A DNA stretch of 64,000 nucleotides from Marinifilum sp. D737. Lineage in GTDB: Bacteria; Bacteroidota; Bacteroidia; Bacteroidales; Marinifilaceae. The notes under the pieces are model-generated. The model was not told where the DNA came from. It did not search any database and saw nothing but the letters and a program-made list of their open reading frames with translations. Location: contig NZ_JANQCD010000009.1 of the NCBI RefSeq assembly GCF_026672275.1, positions 84,548 to 148,547 of the forward strand, read 5' to 3'. Positions 18,343 through 27,463 of this stretch are shown here, one piece after another (the stretch's first letter is position 1; every line of letters starts with the position of its first letter). The position numbers were made by a program, and so were the translations under genes.

Positions 18343-19053
18343 ATGAATTATCTATCGCTTATTGCAGGTGTACAAGAAATGGCTCAAAATGAATTGCCTA
18401 TAGAGGAACAAGGAGCTGAAGCAACAGAACTGACTTTAAATTTTGTTGATTTGGCCTTTAAGGGAGGCTGGATCATGATTCCTATTTTTGCTCTTTCGGT
18501 AATTGCGATGTACATTTTTTTAGAAAGATATTTTGCTATCCGTAAAGCAACAAAAGAAGATTCAAACTTTATGAATCGCATACGAGATTACATTCATGAA
18601 GGTAAAATTGATTCTGCTTTGGCTTTGTGTCAATCAAAAGATACTCCAGTATCCAGAATGATTTCCAAAGGGATTAAACGTATTGGTCGTCCACTAAACG
18701 ATGTAAACGCTGCTATTGAAAATATCGGTAATCTTGAAGTATCAAAACTAGAGAAAAACCTGCCTACTTTGGCAACCGTTGCCGGTGCTGCACCTATGAT
18801 TGGATTCCTTGGAACGGTAATGGGAATGATTCAGGCTTTTTACGACATGTCAAATGCAGGAAACAATATTGATGTTGGTTTACTATCGAGCGGTATTTAC
18901 CAAGCAATGGTAACCACCGTTGCAGGTCTTACAGTTGGTATTATTGCCTACTTCGCCTACAATATTTTAGTGGCTAAAGTTGAAAAAGTGGTTTTCAATA
19001 TGGAAGCTACAACTACAGAATTCATGGATTTGTTGAATGAACCAATCAAGTAA
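18343..19053 (+). CDS. exbB: MotA/TolQ/ExbB proton channel protein
   Basis: 236 residues from the ATG; a TTG two codons earlier is the only alternative. Three transmembrane helices: one near 40-62 (GGWIMIPIFALSVIAMYIFLE) and two in the C-terminal half. The conserved MotA/TolQ/ExbB block reads LPTLATVAGAAPMIGFLGTVMGM and GLLSSGIYQAMVTTVAGLTVGI. The first about 30 residues include an Ala/Glu-rich stretch before the first helix. It forms the inner-membrane motor with ExbD to energise TonB using the proton gradient. exbD follows after 5 bp and the TonB-like gene 2 bp after that, so this is one operon. Confidence 0.93.
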   Translation: MNYLSLIAGVQEMAQNELPIEEQGAEATELTLNFVDLAFKGGWIMIPIFALSVIAMYIFLERYFAIRKATKEDSNFMNRIRDYIHEGKIDSALALCQSKDTPVSRMISKGIKRIGRPLNDVNAAIENIGNLEVSKLEKNLPTLATVAGAAPMIGFLGTVMGMIQAFYDMSNAGNNIDVGLLSSGIYQAMVTTVAGLTVGIIAYFAYNILVAKVEKVVFNMEATTTEFMDLLNEPIK

Positions 19054-19058
19054 AAAAC

Positions 19059-19451
19059 ATGGCTCTAAAAACAAGAAATAAAGTAAGTGCAGCTTTCAGT
19101 ATGTCTTCTATGACTGATATTGTGTTTTTGTTGCTAATTTTCTTCATGGTAACATCAACCTTAATTAGTCCGAACGCATTAAAATTGCTATTGCCAAAAA
19201 GCAGTAACCAAACTGCTGCTAAGCCAATAACTACAGTTTCGATCGATAAGAATTTCAATTTTTATCTTGAAACAACTCCTGTTCCTTTTTCACAATTGGA
19301 ATACAAATTGCAAAGAAAACTGGCAAGGGAAGAAGATCCTACAATATCGCTTCACGTTGATAAATCGGTTCCTATGGAGCAGGTGGTAAAAGTGATGAAT
19401 ATTGCGAAGGATAACAAGTACAAATTGATATTGGCAACACGAGCAAAGTAG
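19059..19451 (+). CDS. exbD: ExbD/TolR biopolymer transport protein
   Basis: 130 residues. A short basic cytoplasmic tail (MALKTRNKVSAAFSM) precedes one transmembrane helix containing the essential Asp (SMTDIVFLLLIFFMVTS). The periplasmic domain ends with LHVDKSVPMEQVVKVMNIAK, the ExbD/TolR dimer domain. It works with the adjacent ExbB homologue; gaps to exbB and tonB are 5 and 2 bp. No tolB or pal gene is next to it, which favours ExbD over TolR. Confidence 0.93.
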   Translation: MALKTRNKVSAAFSMSSMTDIVFLLLIFFMVTSTLISPNALKLLLPKSSNQTAAKPITTVSIDKNFNFYLETTPVPFSQLEYKLQRKLAREEDPTISLHVDKSVPMEQVVKVMNIAKDNKYKLILATRAK

Positions 19452-19453
19452 AT

Positions 19454-20398
19454 ATGGAAGAATCCAAAAACAAGAGAATAGGATTTGCTGGCACACTGTT
19501 TTTCCACATTGGATTAATCGTGCTATTGTATTTTCTGGGGTTTAGAACTCCCCTCCCACTTCCTGAAGAAGAAGGGATTCTTGTGAATTTTGGAAACTCC
19601 AACCAAGGTGTAGGAAGTAGAGCTCTTGCACCTTCTAAAGCTCAGAGGAAAGTTGCTGCTGCCAATCCTGTTTCAGTCCCTAAATCAGCACCTGCCAAAA
19701 CAGAACCAAAGCCAAGCTCTGCTCAAGAAAAAGTATTGACTCAGGATACCGAGGATGCTCCGGACTTGCCATCTGCTGAAGAAATTGCAAAGAAAAAAGC
19801 GGCTGACGAAAAAGCAAGAAAAGCCAGAGCTGAAAGAGATAGATTGGCTAAAATAGAAGCCGATAAAAAAAGACAAGAGGAGATCCGAAAACAGCAAGAA
19901 GCCGAAGCTGAAAGAAAACGACTGGAAGAAATTGAACGAAAAAAACGTGAAGCTGCAGAACGACAAGCAAAAATTGATGCCATTAACAATCGGGCTAAAA
20001 ATGTTTTTGGACAGGGAACTTCATCTAATTCCTCCCAAGGCGTAAGTACTGGAAGCGGAAACCAGGGCAAACCAACCGGTTCGCCAAATTCTGACAATTA
20101 CAGTGGAACAGGATTAGGAAGTAAAGGCGTTTCATACGATTTACAGGGACGTAACTCCCTATCGATACCTAAGCCCCATTACAACCTTCAGGAAGGCGGA
20201 AAAGTTGTTGTAGAGATTACTGTTGACAAGAATGGGAAAGTTGTGAATGCACGCCCGGGAATGCCTGGTTCGACTACAAGCAACTCTACCCTATTTGAGG
20301 CTGCAAAAAAAGCCGCTCTAAAGGCCAAATTCAATTCCGATAGCGGTGCTCCTGCATATCAGAAGGGAACCATAACTTATCATTTCCAGTTGAATTAG
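19454..20398 (+). CDS. tonB: TonB-family energy transducer
   Basis: 314 residues. One N-terminal helix (about 11-30) contains the His of the TonB transmembrane signature (LFFHIGLIVLLYFL). Next comes a Pro/Ala/Lys region and a long charged coiled coil rich in Lys-Glu-Ala-Arg (about 105-180). A Gly/Ser/Asn-rich linker leads to a C-terminal TonB-like domain (about 235-314: GGKVVVEITVDKNGKVVNA through ITYHFQLN). The coiled coil makes it TolA-like in appearance. It transmits energy from ExbB/ExbD to outer-membrane receptors. The TAG stop lies inside the first unit of a 7-bp microsatellite. Confidence 0.88.
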   Translation: MEESKNKRIGFAGTLFFHIGLIVLLYFLGFRTPLPLPEEEGILVNFGNSNQGVGSRALAPSKAQRKVAAANPVSVPKSAPAKTEPKPSSAQEKVLTQDTEDAPDLPSAEEIAKKKAADEKARKARAERDRLAKIEADKKRQEEIRKQQEAEAERKRLEEIERKKREAAERQAKIDAINNRAKNVFGQGTSSNSSQGVSTGSGNQGKPTGSPNSDNYSGTGLGSKGVSYDLQGRNSLSIPKPHYNLQEGGKVVVEITVDKNGKVVNARPGMPGSTTSNSTLFEAAKKAALKAKFNSDSGAPAYQKGTITYHFQLN

Positions 20399-20425
20399 CT
20401 GTTAGCTGTTAGCTGTTAGCTGTTA
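20395..20425. repeat. Heptanucleotide microsatellite (TTAGCTG)4
   Basis: Four perfect copies of TTAGCTG plus a partial TTA. The first copy contains the TAG stop codon of the tonB-like gene, so copy-number change would alter only the 3' untranslated region. Confidence 0.92.
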
Positions 20426-20535
20426 CAAAGATCGGAAATCCATTGGCAATTACACAATTCGAAATTATGAATTCGTAATTCTTTCTATATCAAATTCAGA
20501 CACTGACAGATTTATAAACGCTATTAAGTCGCTCA

Positions 20536-20577
20536 ACTTGATACTTGATACTTGATACTTGATACTTGATACTTGAT
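20536..20577. repeat. Heptanucleotide microsatellite (ACTTGAT)6
   Basis: Six perfect copies of ACTTGAT ending 2 bp before the stop codon of the minus-strand TauE gene. Unrelated in sequence to the TTAGCTG array 110 bp away but with the same 7-bp period. Confidence 0.93.
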
Positions 20578-20579
20578 AG

Positions 20580-21350
20580 TTAAATCAATCCAATCATCTC
20601 GTACACACCAAGAAACTTAAGGGAAGCAAAGATGATAACAGCTAATAAGATATAACGAACAAATTTGGCTCCCCAACTTACAGCAAAATTAGCTGCTATG
20701 TATGCTCCAATCATATTACCTGCAGCTAAGATAAAGCCAATCTTATAATCGATTTGTCCATTCATAATAAACACACCTATAGCAAAAGGAGTATAAAGAA
20801 GAACAATAAATACTTTAATGGCATTGGCTTTAACCAAATCGAAACCTGCTCCCAATACCAAACCTGCCAATAAGAAAAAGCCTACTCCTGCTTGAATAAA
20901 CCCACCATACAATCCAATAAAAAAGAAGATTATAATTTGCCAGACACTTGGCTTAGAACGAACCAATCCAGCCTGACCTTTTACCCAGGCATCAGGTTTA
21001 TAAAGGACAATAAAAAAGAGAAATACCAGAAGTCCTCCAATGGTTTTCTCCATCATTTCCTCGTTGATTTCAACGGCCAAGCTTGCACCTATTACCGAAC
21101 CAACAATTGCAGGGACAGCCAACCATATTCCTTCCTTAAAAGTAAATACCTTCTGCTTCTTGAAACTACTTACCCCAACAATATTCTGCATCAGAATGGC
21201 AATTCTATTGGTACCATTGGCAACATTTGCCGGCAAGCCCATAAACATCAACATTGCCAAACTTATAATCGATCCGCTTCCAGCCAAAGTATTTAAAAAT
21301 CCTGCAAAAACTCCTACAAGAACAACCAATAAATAATAATACCACTCCAT
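20580..21350 (-). CDS. TauE/SafE (TSUP) family transporter
   Basis: 256 residues and about eight transmembrane helices. It has the two-half organisation of the TSUP family, with the Gly-rich motif AGFLNTLAGSGSIISLAMLM near the N-terminus and its inverted partner GLYGGFIQAGVGFFLLAGLV in the second half. The family exports sulfite, organosulfonates or related small anions; the substrate here is unknown. No sulfur-metabolism gene is near. Upstream (about 80 bp) is a perfect hairpin with GCCG loop at 21431-21450. Confidence 0.88.
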   Translation of the reverse strand: MEWYYYLLVVLVGVFAGFLNTLAGSGSIISLAMLMFMGLPANVANGTNRIAILMQNIVGVSSFKKQKVFTFKEGIWLAVPAIVGSVIGASLAVEINEEMMEKTIGGLLVFLFFIVLYKPDAWVKGQAGLVRSKPSVWQIIIFFFIGLYGGFIQAGVGFFLLAGLVLGAGFDLVKANAIKVFIVLLYTPFAIGVFIMNGQIDYKIGFILAAGNMIGAYIAANFAVSWGAKFVRYILLAVIIFASLKFLGVYEMIGLI

Positions 21351-21430
21351 AACAACAAATTTTGCACTAAACTACAGTTAATTATCGAGATAGGATATGC
21401 TCTAAAACAAAACACCATACTATTGATATA

Positions 21431-21450
21431 ATTCTACAGCCGTGTAGAAT
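21431..21450. repeat. Perfect 8-bp inverted repeat
   Basis: attctaca/tgtagaat with a GCCG loop, between glyA and the TauE gene. Without a T tract on either side it is not an obvious terminator; it could be an operator or an RNA hairpin in the TauE leader. Confidence 0.6.
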
Positions 21451-21452
21451 AC

Positions 21453-21480
21453 AAAAAAGGGAAGAACCTTAGTCCTTCCC
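21453..21480 (-). terminator. Rho-independent terminator after glyA
   Basis: On the minus strand GGGAAG...CTTCCC followed by six T, 25 bp after the glyA stop. Confidence 0.85.
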
Positions 21481-21505
21481 TCCATATATTTTTGGTAAAA
21501 TCTTA

Positions 21506-22786
21506 CTACCATGCAAACATTGGACGCTCACACATCATTTCATTAACGCGAGTACGTACTGAAGCAATTACCTCTTCGTTATCGATGTTAGAGATTACCT
21601 CATCAATCATCTGAACGATTACTGGCATGTGCTCCTCTTTTAAACCACGAGTTGTAATTGCCGGAGTACCAACACGTAAACCAGAAGTTGAGAATGGAGA
21701 ACGTGAATCGAATGGAACCATGTTCTTGTTGATAGTGATATCAGCCTGAACCAAAATGTTTTCAACTTTCTTACCTGTAATTTCAGGGAACTTAGAACGA
21801 AGATCAATCAACATTGAGTGGTTATCAGTACCACCAGAGATTACCTTGTATCCTAATTTCACGAATTCCTCAGCCATTACCTTAGCATTCTTCTGCATTT
21901 GGATAGCATACTCTTTGTAAGAATCAGTTAAAGCTTCACCGAAAGCTACAGCTTTAGCAGCAATTACGTGCTCCAATGGACCACCTTGCTGTCCTGGGAA
22001 TACTGCAAAATCTAATACTGCAGACATCATCTTAGTCTCGCCTTTTGGAGTTTTAGCTCCGAATGGATTTGGAAAATCTTTTCCAACGATGATCAAACCA
22101 CCACGAGGACCACGAAGAGTTTTGTGCGTAGTTGTAGTACAAACGTGACAATGAGGAACCGGGTTGCTCAATAATCCTTTTGCAATTAAACCTGCAGGGT
22201 GAGCAATATCAGCCATCAAAATTGCACCTACTTTATCAGCAATTTCTCTTAAACGTGGGAAATCCCAGTCACGAGAATAAGCAGAAGCACCAGCAACAAT
22301 CATTTTAGGATTGTGCTCTAAAGCCAATTTTTCTACCTCGTCGTAATCAACCATTCCGGTATCTTCTTTTACGTGGTAAGCAATTGGGTTGTATAGGTTA
22401 CCTGATAAGTTTACAGGAGAACCGTGAGATAAGTGACCTCCGTGAGCCAAATCTAAACCTAGAAATGTATCACCTGGTTTCATACATGCATAAAATACAG
22501 CAGCATTTGCTTGTGCACCTGAGTGAGGCTGTACATTAGCGTACTCAGCACCGAAAAGCTCACATGCTCTGTCGATTGCTAATTGTTCAGTTTGATCTAC
22601 AACCTGGCAACCACCATAGTAACGCTTTCCTGGATAACCTTCAGCGTATTTGTTAGTAAGGCACGATCCCATTGCGTCCATTACTTGCTGGCTCACAAAG
22701 TTTTCAGAAGCAATCAACTCAATACCATTTTTCTGACGTAGGTATTCCTGATCAATTAGGTCGAAAATTTGTCTATCTCTTTCCAT
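21506..22786 (-). CDS. glyA: Serine hydroxymethyltransferase
   Basis: 426 residues, full length. A PLP-dependent fold-type I enzyme that interconverts serine and glycine while loading tetrahydrofolate with a one-carbon unit. Diagnostic blocks include [27 protein letters not shown], the Asp of [10 protein letters not shown], and the PLP Schiff-base lysine in [14 protein letters not shown]. It stands alone with its own terminator. Codon use is rich in the preferred codons expected for a highly expressed gene. A long 5' leader of about 150 nt precedes it, with possible secondary structure. Confidence 0.97.
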   Translation of the reverse strand: MERDRQIFDLIDQEYLRQKNGIELIASENFVSQQVMDAMGSCLTNKYAEGYPGKRYYGGCQVVDQTEQLAIDRACELFGAEYANVQPHSGAQANAAVFYACMKPGDTFLGLDLAHGGHLSHGSPVNLSGNLYNPIAYHVKEDTGMVDYDEVEKLALEHNPKMIVAGASAYSRDWDFPRLREIADKVGAILMADIAHPAGLIAKGLLSNPVPHCHVCTTTTHKTLRGPRGGLIIVGKDFPNPFGAKTPKGETKMMSAVLDFAVFPGQQGGPLEHVIAAKAVAFGEALTDSYKEYAIQMQKNAKVMAEEFVKLGYKVISGGTDNHSMLIDLRSKFPEITGKKVENILVQADITINKNMVPFDSRSPFSTSGLRVGTPAITTRGLKEEHMPVIVQMIDEVISNIDNEEVIASVRTRVNEMMCERPMFAW

Positions 22787-22952
22787 TGTTGTTTGTCTTT
22801 TCCCCGATTTTAATCGGATTAATTTAATGTTTTGTTAGTGTTTTAAAGGGTCAAAAATCCCATGTTTACTAAATTTTATTCCCCCTTGAAAAGATGATGC
22901 ACCGCAAGATTAATATCATTTATCCTCTCCTTAAAGTGCAGGTTCAAAATTA
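22787..22952 (-). promoter_or_regulatory. glyA promoter box and long structured leader
   Basis: An exact -7 box TAATTTTG lies on the minus strand at 22945-22952, giving a predicted leader of roughly 150 nt before glyA. The leader contains complementary TGCAC/GTGCA segments about 40 nt apart, a GGG/CCC pair, and a perfect CCGATT/AATCGG hairpin about 20-35 nt before the ATG. I do not recognise a known riboswitch class. The rest of the gap to 23205 holds no gene. Confidence 0.4.
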
Positions 22953-23205
22953 GACAAATCGGTATATTAAAAAAATTATTTTGTGCTTATTTAAATCCTA
23001 AATAAACTTTTCTAGAACATACACTTAAAAGCTGTTAGTTATTATATCCATCATTCCTGGTTATCAAATATCAGGTAAAACCAATTACTCAACCAGAAAG
23101 AAACCTACAAAATCTAATAAAAGCACTATATTTTTTTTACTATTCAGCTTTATTGTAAATTTATGATTGTGAATTTTTATACCCTAACACATAAATACAA
23201 CGCAA

Positions 23206-23688
23206 ATGGAAATTGTTGAAACCAACCCAAAACAAAGACCTGGACTATTAACCGCCTTGTGCATCCTCACATTCATAGGGAGTGGTTTTGGCGTATTAAA
23301 TAATATCATGGGAATGATAATGTCGCCAATAAAGAACTTTTTCGATCCAGATTTTTTTGAAATGGCATTAGAAGAAGTACAGGAAGAACCAGCACGCAAG
23401 TTTATTGAACAGGCTTTAGAAATTGGTCAAAGAGCTTTGGAGAACATTTTCGAGATTTCTCTCACACAATTTATACTGTATGCTGCTAGTTTAACAGGTG
23501 CTATTTTAATGTTCCAACTTAAAAAAGCAGGATTCTATATTTATACAATTGCCCAGGTTCTGCTTTTATTTGTTCCTGCGATATTCGTTGGCTTTAATTT
23601 ATTTATAAACATCGGTATTTTATTCTCAAGTGTTTTTACCATTCTTTTTATTGCTCTTTACGCAATTAACCTAAAAAAAATGAACTAA
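23206..23688 (+). CDS. Small four-TM membrane protein (paralogue A)
   Basis: 160 residues, unrecognised family. A first hydrophobic segment follows a conserved RPGLLTALCILTFIGSGFGV motif, an acidic soluble loop spans about 45-80, and three further helices follow (about 85-105, 107-130, 132-155). It ends in YAINLKKMN. The next gene encodes a clear paralogue with the same opening motif and ending, 34 bp downstream, so the two arose by tandem duplication and are probably co-transcribed. Function unknown. Confidence 0.65.
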   Translation: MEIVETNPKQRPGLLTALCILTFIGSGFGVLNNIMGMIMSPIKNFFDPDFFEMALEEVQEEPARKFIEQALEIGQRALENIFEISLTQFILYAASLTGAILMFQLKKAGFYIYTIAQVLLLFVPAIFVGFNLFINIGILFSSVFTILFIALYAINLKKMN

Positions 23689-23722
23689 ATAATATTACTC
23701 ATCCTACAAAAACCTTTTAATT

Positions 23723-24226
23723 ATGGAAGAAAATGTAACAACTATCGAAATGCCTAAAAAACGACCTACATTCTTAACTGTATTGTGTATTCTATCGTTT
23801 ATTGGTAGTGGATTCCTATTAGGAAGCAACATTTATCAGTATTTCATGTTCGATTCAACATATGCTAAACAAATGGAGATGTTGGAAACGCAACAAGAGG
23901 CATTATCGGATGCTGGTGTTGAGTCTGGATTTGCATACAATAGTATTCAAAATGGAATTGTAACTCTTGAAAAAACATCACAAAACCTTGGTTTAATTTC
24001 AGGTGCCAATATTCTATTTGCTTTACTAAGTTTACTAGGTGTATTCTTAATGTTTAAAATGAGCAAAAATGGTTTTTACTTGTATACTTTTGCAAATTTA
24101 TTCTGGCTGCTTGTTCCTCTTGCCTTAATTGATTTTGAAGCTACCATGATGAATACCGCGGTATTAGGTTTCTTTACCATTGTGTTTATTATCATGTACG
24201 CAGTCAATTTAAAACACATGAAATAA
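23723..24226 (+). CDS. Small four-TM membrane protein (paralogue B)
   Basis: 167 residues. It opens with KKRPTFLTVLCILSFIGSGF and ends with YAVNLKHMK, matching the upstream gene in layout: helix, soluble loop (about 45-85), then three helices. It has no signal peptide or catalytic motif. A terminator 25 bp after the stop closes the two-gene unit. Function unknown. Confidence 0.65.
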   Translation: MEENVTTIEMPKKRPTFLTVLCILSFIGSGFLLGSNIYQYFMFDSTYAKQMEMLETQQEALSDAGVESGFAYNSIQNGIVTLEKTSQNLGLISGANILFALLSLLGVFLMFKMSKNGFYLYTFANLFWLLVPLALIDFEATMMNTAVLGFFTIVFIIMYAVNLKHMK

Positions 24227-24250
24227 ATTATAGTTTCATATAAACTTCTT

Positions 24251-24279
24251 AAGCTGCTTCATTTTGGAGCAGCTTTTTT
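24251..24279 (+). terminator. Rho-independent terminator
   Basis: Stem aagctgct/agcagctt with a 9-nt loop and a following T run; ends the paralogous membrane-protein pair. Confidence 0.9.
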
Positions 24280-24360
24280 AATACTTTTTAAAATATTTTA
24301 ACTCTCAGCAAACACAGATGTTTTGTAATTTTATGGGGCGAAACCATTAGTCCTTTTATC

Positions 24361-24972
24361 ATGAAGAGCATAAACAAAATTTTATTTTCAATTGGTATTT
24401 TGCTACTTACTTGTAATGCCTTTGGACAAAATACCGAAAACGAAAACTTACCTAAAAAAGACATTAAAGTAAACAAAGAATACGACGAAGATGGAAATCT
24501 AATTCGCTATGATTCAAGCTATGTTTATTCCTGGTCATCAGATAGCACGAAGCAGTTTTTTAATGATTCGGCATTTTTTAACAAAATGGACATGAATAGA
24601 ATGCACAAACAAATGCAGGAACAACTGAGTCGTTTCTTTGGTCCGGATAGCTTGAGACTAAAAAATAACAAACATCCATTCTTTTCTGATGATTTTTTTA
24701 ATGATGATTTCTTTGGTGATGATTTTTTCGATTCAAAGATGTTTCGCAGAAACTTTCATCAGGCTGATTCGAGTCGAAATGATTTTTTTAAAGAACTGGA
24801 AGAGATGATGAAAAACAGAAGACAATTCAGACAGGAATACAATAGCAAAATGCAAAGAGAACTGGATTCGTTAAGAAATGATTTCCTGGAGCAAAGACGA
24901 GAATACTATCAGAAAAGAGATTCAATATATCGCAAACACAATGGAATGCATAACAATCCAATAGATTTGTAA
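24361..24972 (+). CDS. Secreted hypothetical protein, Asp/Phe-rich
   Basis: 203 residues with a cleavable signal peptide (MKSINKILFSIGILLLTCNAFGQ). The mature part is highly charged: a YDSSYVYSWSSDS stretch, then a repeated DDFF motif (DDFFNDDFFGDDFF, about 117-130), then a long Arg/Gln/Glu-rich helix that could form a coiled coil (about 145-195). No domain is recognised. It is a single gene with a terminator about 65 bp downstream. Possibly a periplasmic or surface protein; role unknown. Confidence 0.6.
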   Translation: MKSINKILFSIGILLLTCNAFGQNTENENLPKKDIKVNKEYDEDGNLIRYDSSYVYSWSSDSTKQFFNDSAFFNKMDMNRMHKQMQEQLSRFFGPDSLRLKNNKHPFFSDDFFNDDFFGDDFFDSKMFRRNFHQADSSRNDFFKELEEMMKNRRQFRQEYNSKMQRELDSLRNDFLEQRREYYQKRDSIYRKHNGMHNNPIDL

Positions 24973-25331
24973 TGCTATCCGTATTTATTATACCCTTTAG
25001 ATAGCAATCTATCGGTATTAATACCTTTCAAACACAGCCTGGCAATTCATTTTGTCAGGCATTTTTAATTGATATTCACAATCCAAGTGAGATTATCAAT
25101 ATTATAATGATTCCACATGATGCATACTGATAATTCCACTCAAAGTGGGAACATCAGGAAACTGAATTCTCCTAAAAACATGAAGAATAAAATATCTAAT
25201 TGACGCTGATCTTTACGATTTTATATGATTGATTATGATCTGGTTCATTAAATACATTCAAAGTCACCAAAAGTTTACTATTCCCAAATCATAAATAATC
25301 ATGATAATCTGCGTCTTATTGTTAGTTTGAT
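24973..25331. other. Intergenic region, convergent
   Basis: 359 bp between convergent genes. It holds the terminator at 25037-25067 and a weak TTCCACT/AGTGGGAA inverted repeat near 25135. I see no gene. Confidence 0.5.
25037..25067 (+). terminator. Rho-independent terminator
   Basis: Nine-bp stem (gcctggcaa/ttgtcaggc, one G-T pair) with a 6-nt loop, then ATTTTTAA. Ends the secreted protein gene. Confidence 0.8.
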
Positions 25332-27107
25332 TTAATCCGCAGTAATCTTCACCAAATGCTGACGATAAGCCGAGAACAACTTCGACTTGGAAACAAAACC
25401 TATGTACTTTCCTTCATCAATCACAGGTAAATTCCAAGCACCGGTTTCCGTAAATTTCTTTAATACCACCTCCATAGGATCTTTATAGGAAATAGAAGCT
25501 GGTGGCATAATCATCACATTACTTATTGGTGTATTGTACATCTCTTTGTCAAACATGATCTCCCGAACATCATCCAGTAACACAACACCAATAAGGTAGC
25601 CCTCTTCGGTTAGCACCGGATAGATATTCCTTTTCGATTTCGAAATTACTTGAATTAAATCCTCAAGGGTAGCATTCTCGTTAATACTCTTTAAGTCCTT
25701 CTCAATTACCTTTGACAGCTGCATGAAGGTAAGTACTGCCCTATCCTTATTGTGAGTGATCAACTCCCCTTTCCTGGCCAACTGAGTTGTCACAATCGAC
25801 TCTTTTTGCAAACTCTTTACCGTGATAAATGATATGGTAGTTGACAGCATCAAAGGAACAATTAATTCGTAACCACTGGTAATTTCGGCAATCAGGAAAA
25901 TCCCCGTTAAGGGTGCTTGTAATACCCCACCCAAAACACTTGCCATTCCAACTAAAGTAAAATTGTTGGCATCCAATGGTTCGCCCAGCTGAAAATGATT
26001 GTATAAATAAACAAATACAAAGCCCAACATGGCACCGGTAAATACCGAAGGAGCAAAAATTCCTCCAATACCACCAGCCCCCAAAGTAATTGAGGTAGCA
26101 ATTACTTTTAGAAACACCATGGCTCCAACAAAAATTACCACCATATACCAAACATCGGTGTAATTCTCGAATAAACTCGAACGAAACACTTCATCTAACC
26201 TGCCTCCAATAAGCGCTTTTACCGTATTGTAACCCTCACCATAAAGAGCAGGAAAATAGAAAATTAAAACTCCCAATGCCAATCCGCCAATTAGCATTCG
26301 GTGGCGCAACAACTTTATGGCTTCAAATTTATTTTCGATCCACAGAAACATACGCGTAAAATAAACCGATACAAAACCCGACAAGATCCCCAATAAAATG
26401 AAAAATGGAATATCTCTTGCCGCAAATGGTGTATTAATGGCAAATTCAATCAGAATCTCCTCATCTAAAAACAACTTTGTAGTAATTGCACCACTTACCG
26501 ATGCCATTAAAAGTGGTATTAACGAAAAGCGTGAAAGATCGATTAATAAAACTTCAAGGGCAAAAACAATGGCTGCAATGGGTGTATTAAAAATTGCAGC
26601 AATGGCACCCGAAGCACCACATGCCAACATTACCGTTATTTCTTTATAATTCAGATGAAAATTACGAGCCATATTGGAACCTATGGCTGCTCCCGAAGAA
26701 ATGATAGGTGACTCCAGTCCGATACTCCCACCAAAACCTGCAGTAATAATGGAACCAATTACCGAAGAATAGGTTTTATGGAACTTTACAATGCTATTTC
26801 GCTTGGATATGGCCTGTAGAATGGCCGTAATATTGTGCTTGATAAAATCACGAATAATGAATTTTTTAAACAACAATGTCAAGCCCACTCCTATCATGGG
26901 ATACAAGAAAAACAAGTAATTCTGATAAGCCCAATCAATCCCCTCCAATAAAAACTCTCTTCCACGATAAACTGCCGTTTTCAATATCAAAGCGGTCATG
27001 CCAGAGGCAACTCCAACAAATACACTTAATATTAACATGAAGTTTTGATTGTTGATATGTTTTAATCGCCAAATTAAAAATCGGCGCCAGCGGGTTGTTC
27101 TTGCCAT
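25332..27107 (-). CDS. ClC-family chloride channel/transporter with CBS pair (1 of 3)
   Basis: 591 residues from the ATG at 27107. A Met 12 codons earlier exists, but this start gives exactly the length and alignment of the two paralogues nearby. Residues 20-440 are the ClC membrane domain. The gating Glu is E132 (GLESP), the anion-site block is GGIGGIFAPSVF, and helix H ends VFALEVLL with Glu185 followed by Val186. The first selectivity motif is degenerate: KHNIT replaces GxGxP. Residues 450-591 form two CBS domains, which often sense nucleotides or ionic strength. Val at the internal proton-glutamate position is the channel-type residue. It is read alone on the minus strand. Confidence 0.92.
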   Translation of the reverse strand: MARTTRWRRFLIWRLKHINNQNFMLILSVFVGVASGMTALILKTAVYRGREFLLEGIDWAYQNYLFFLYPMIGVGLTLLFKKFIIRDFIKHNITAILQAISKRNSIVKFHKTYSSVIGSIITAGFGGSIGLESPIISSGAAIGSNMARNFHLNYKEITVMLACGASGAIAAIFNTPIAAIVFALEVLLIDLSRFSLIPLLMASVSGAITTKLFLDEEILIEFAINTPFAARDIPFFILLGILSGFVSVYFTRMFLWIENKFEAIKLLRHRMLIGGLALGVLIFYFPALYGEGYNTVKALIGGRLDEVFRSSLFENYTDVWYMVVIFVGAMVFLKVIATSITLGAGGIGGIFAPSVFTGAMLGFVFVYLYNHFQLGEPLDANNFTLVGMASVLGGVLQAPLTGIFLIAEITSGYELIVPLMLSTTISFITVKSLQKESIVTTQLARKGELITHNKDRAVLTFMQLSKVIEKDLKSINENATLEDLIQVISKSKRNIYPVLTEEGYLIGVVLLDDVREIMFDKEMYNTPISNVMIMPPASISYKDPMEVVLKKFTETGAWNLPVIDEGKYIGFVSKSKLFSAYRQHLVKITAD

Positions 27108-27463
27108 AGGGTTAAATTGGGTTATAGCTCCTAATTTAACCATTTGAGTGGTAATATGAAAGAGAGATAAGAAATCCTCCTAAAATTTTGAACTGTTACA
27201 TTTTTACTAGTAACTACAGTGATTCTATATCAGGTTTACTTATTTCAAAGTTGCCCCTTACAATAACATTTCCTTCATTAAATGATGAAAGAACAAAAGG
27301 ACAATCTTTCGAGCTTCCATTAAATGATGAAAGAGTAAAAGGACAACCTTTTAAGCTTTCATTAAATGATAATGCATCAAAATATCATTTTGCTTTTATC
27401 AAATGATAATTACTTAATATTAAAAAATAAGAGGCTATTTTAAAAACTAGCCTCTTCTAATTC
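27108..27463. repeat. 42-bp tandem repeat in intergenic region
   Basis: CATTAAATGATGAAAG-type units start at 27276, 27318 and 27360, exactly 42 bp apart, with a decayed fourth near 27400. The core TCATTAAATGA is itself an inverted repeat. One plus-strand frame (27188-27406) stays open and reads a 14-residue repeat around LNDERVKGQPFKL, but there is no sign that it is expressed. The remaining sequence contains only the hutG terminator. Confidence 0.8.
27422..27456 (-). terminator. Rho-independent terminator
   Basis: Nine-bp stem aagaggcta/tagcctctt, followed on the minus strand by ATTTTTTA. Ends the formimidoylglutamase gene. Confidence 0.88.

Noticed and set aside
19685..20097. Long antisense frames over the tonB-like gene
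   Set aside because: They mirror the Lys/Glu/Ala-rich coiled coil and have no family features.
18343..20398. Tol-Pal system (tolQRA)
   Set aside because: No tolB or pal follows. The third protein has a TonB-like C-terminus, so an ExbB-ExbD-TonB reading is preferred, despite its TolA-like coiled coil.
27188..27406. A 72-codon protein gene over the 42-bp repeat
   Set aside because: The frame stays open because the period is a multiple of three. No ribosome-binding site or domain supports it, so it is listed as a repeat only.
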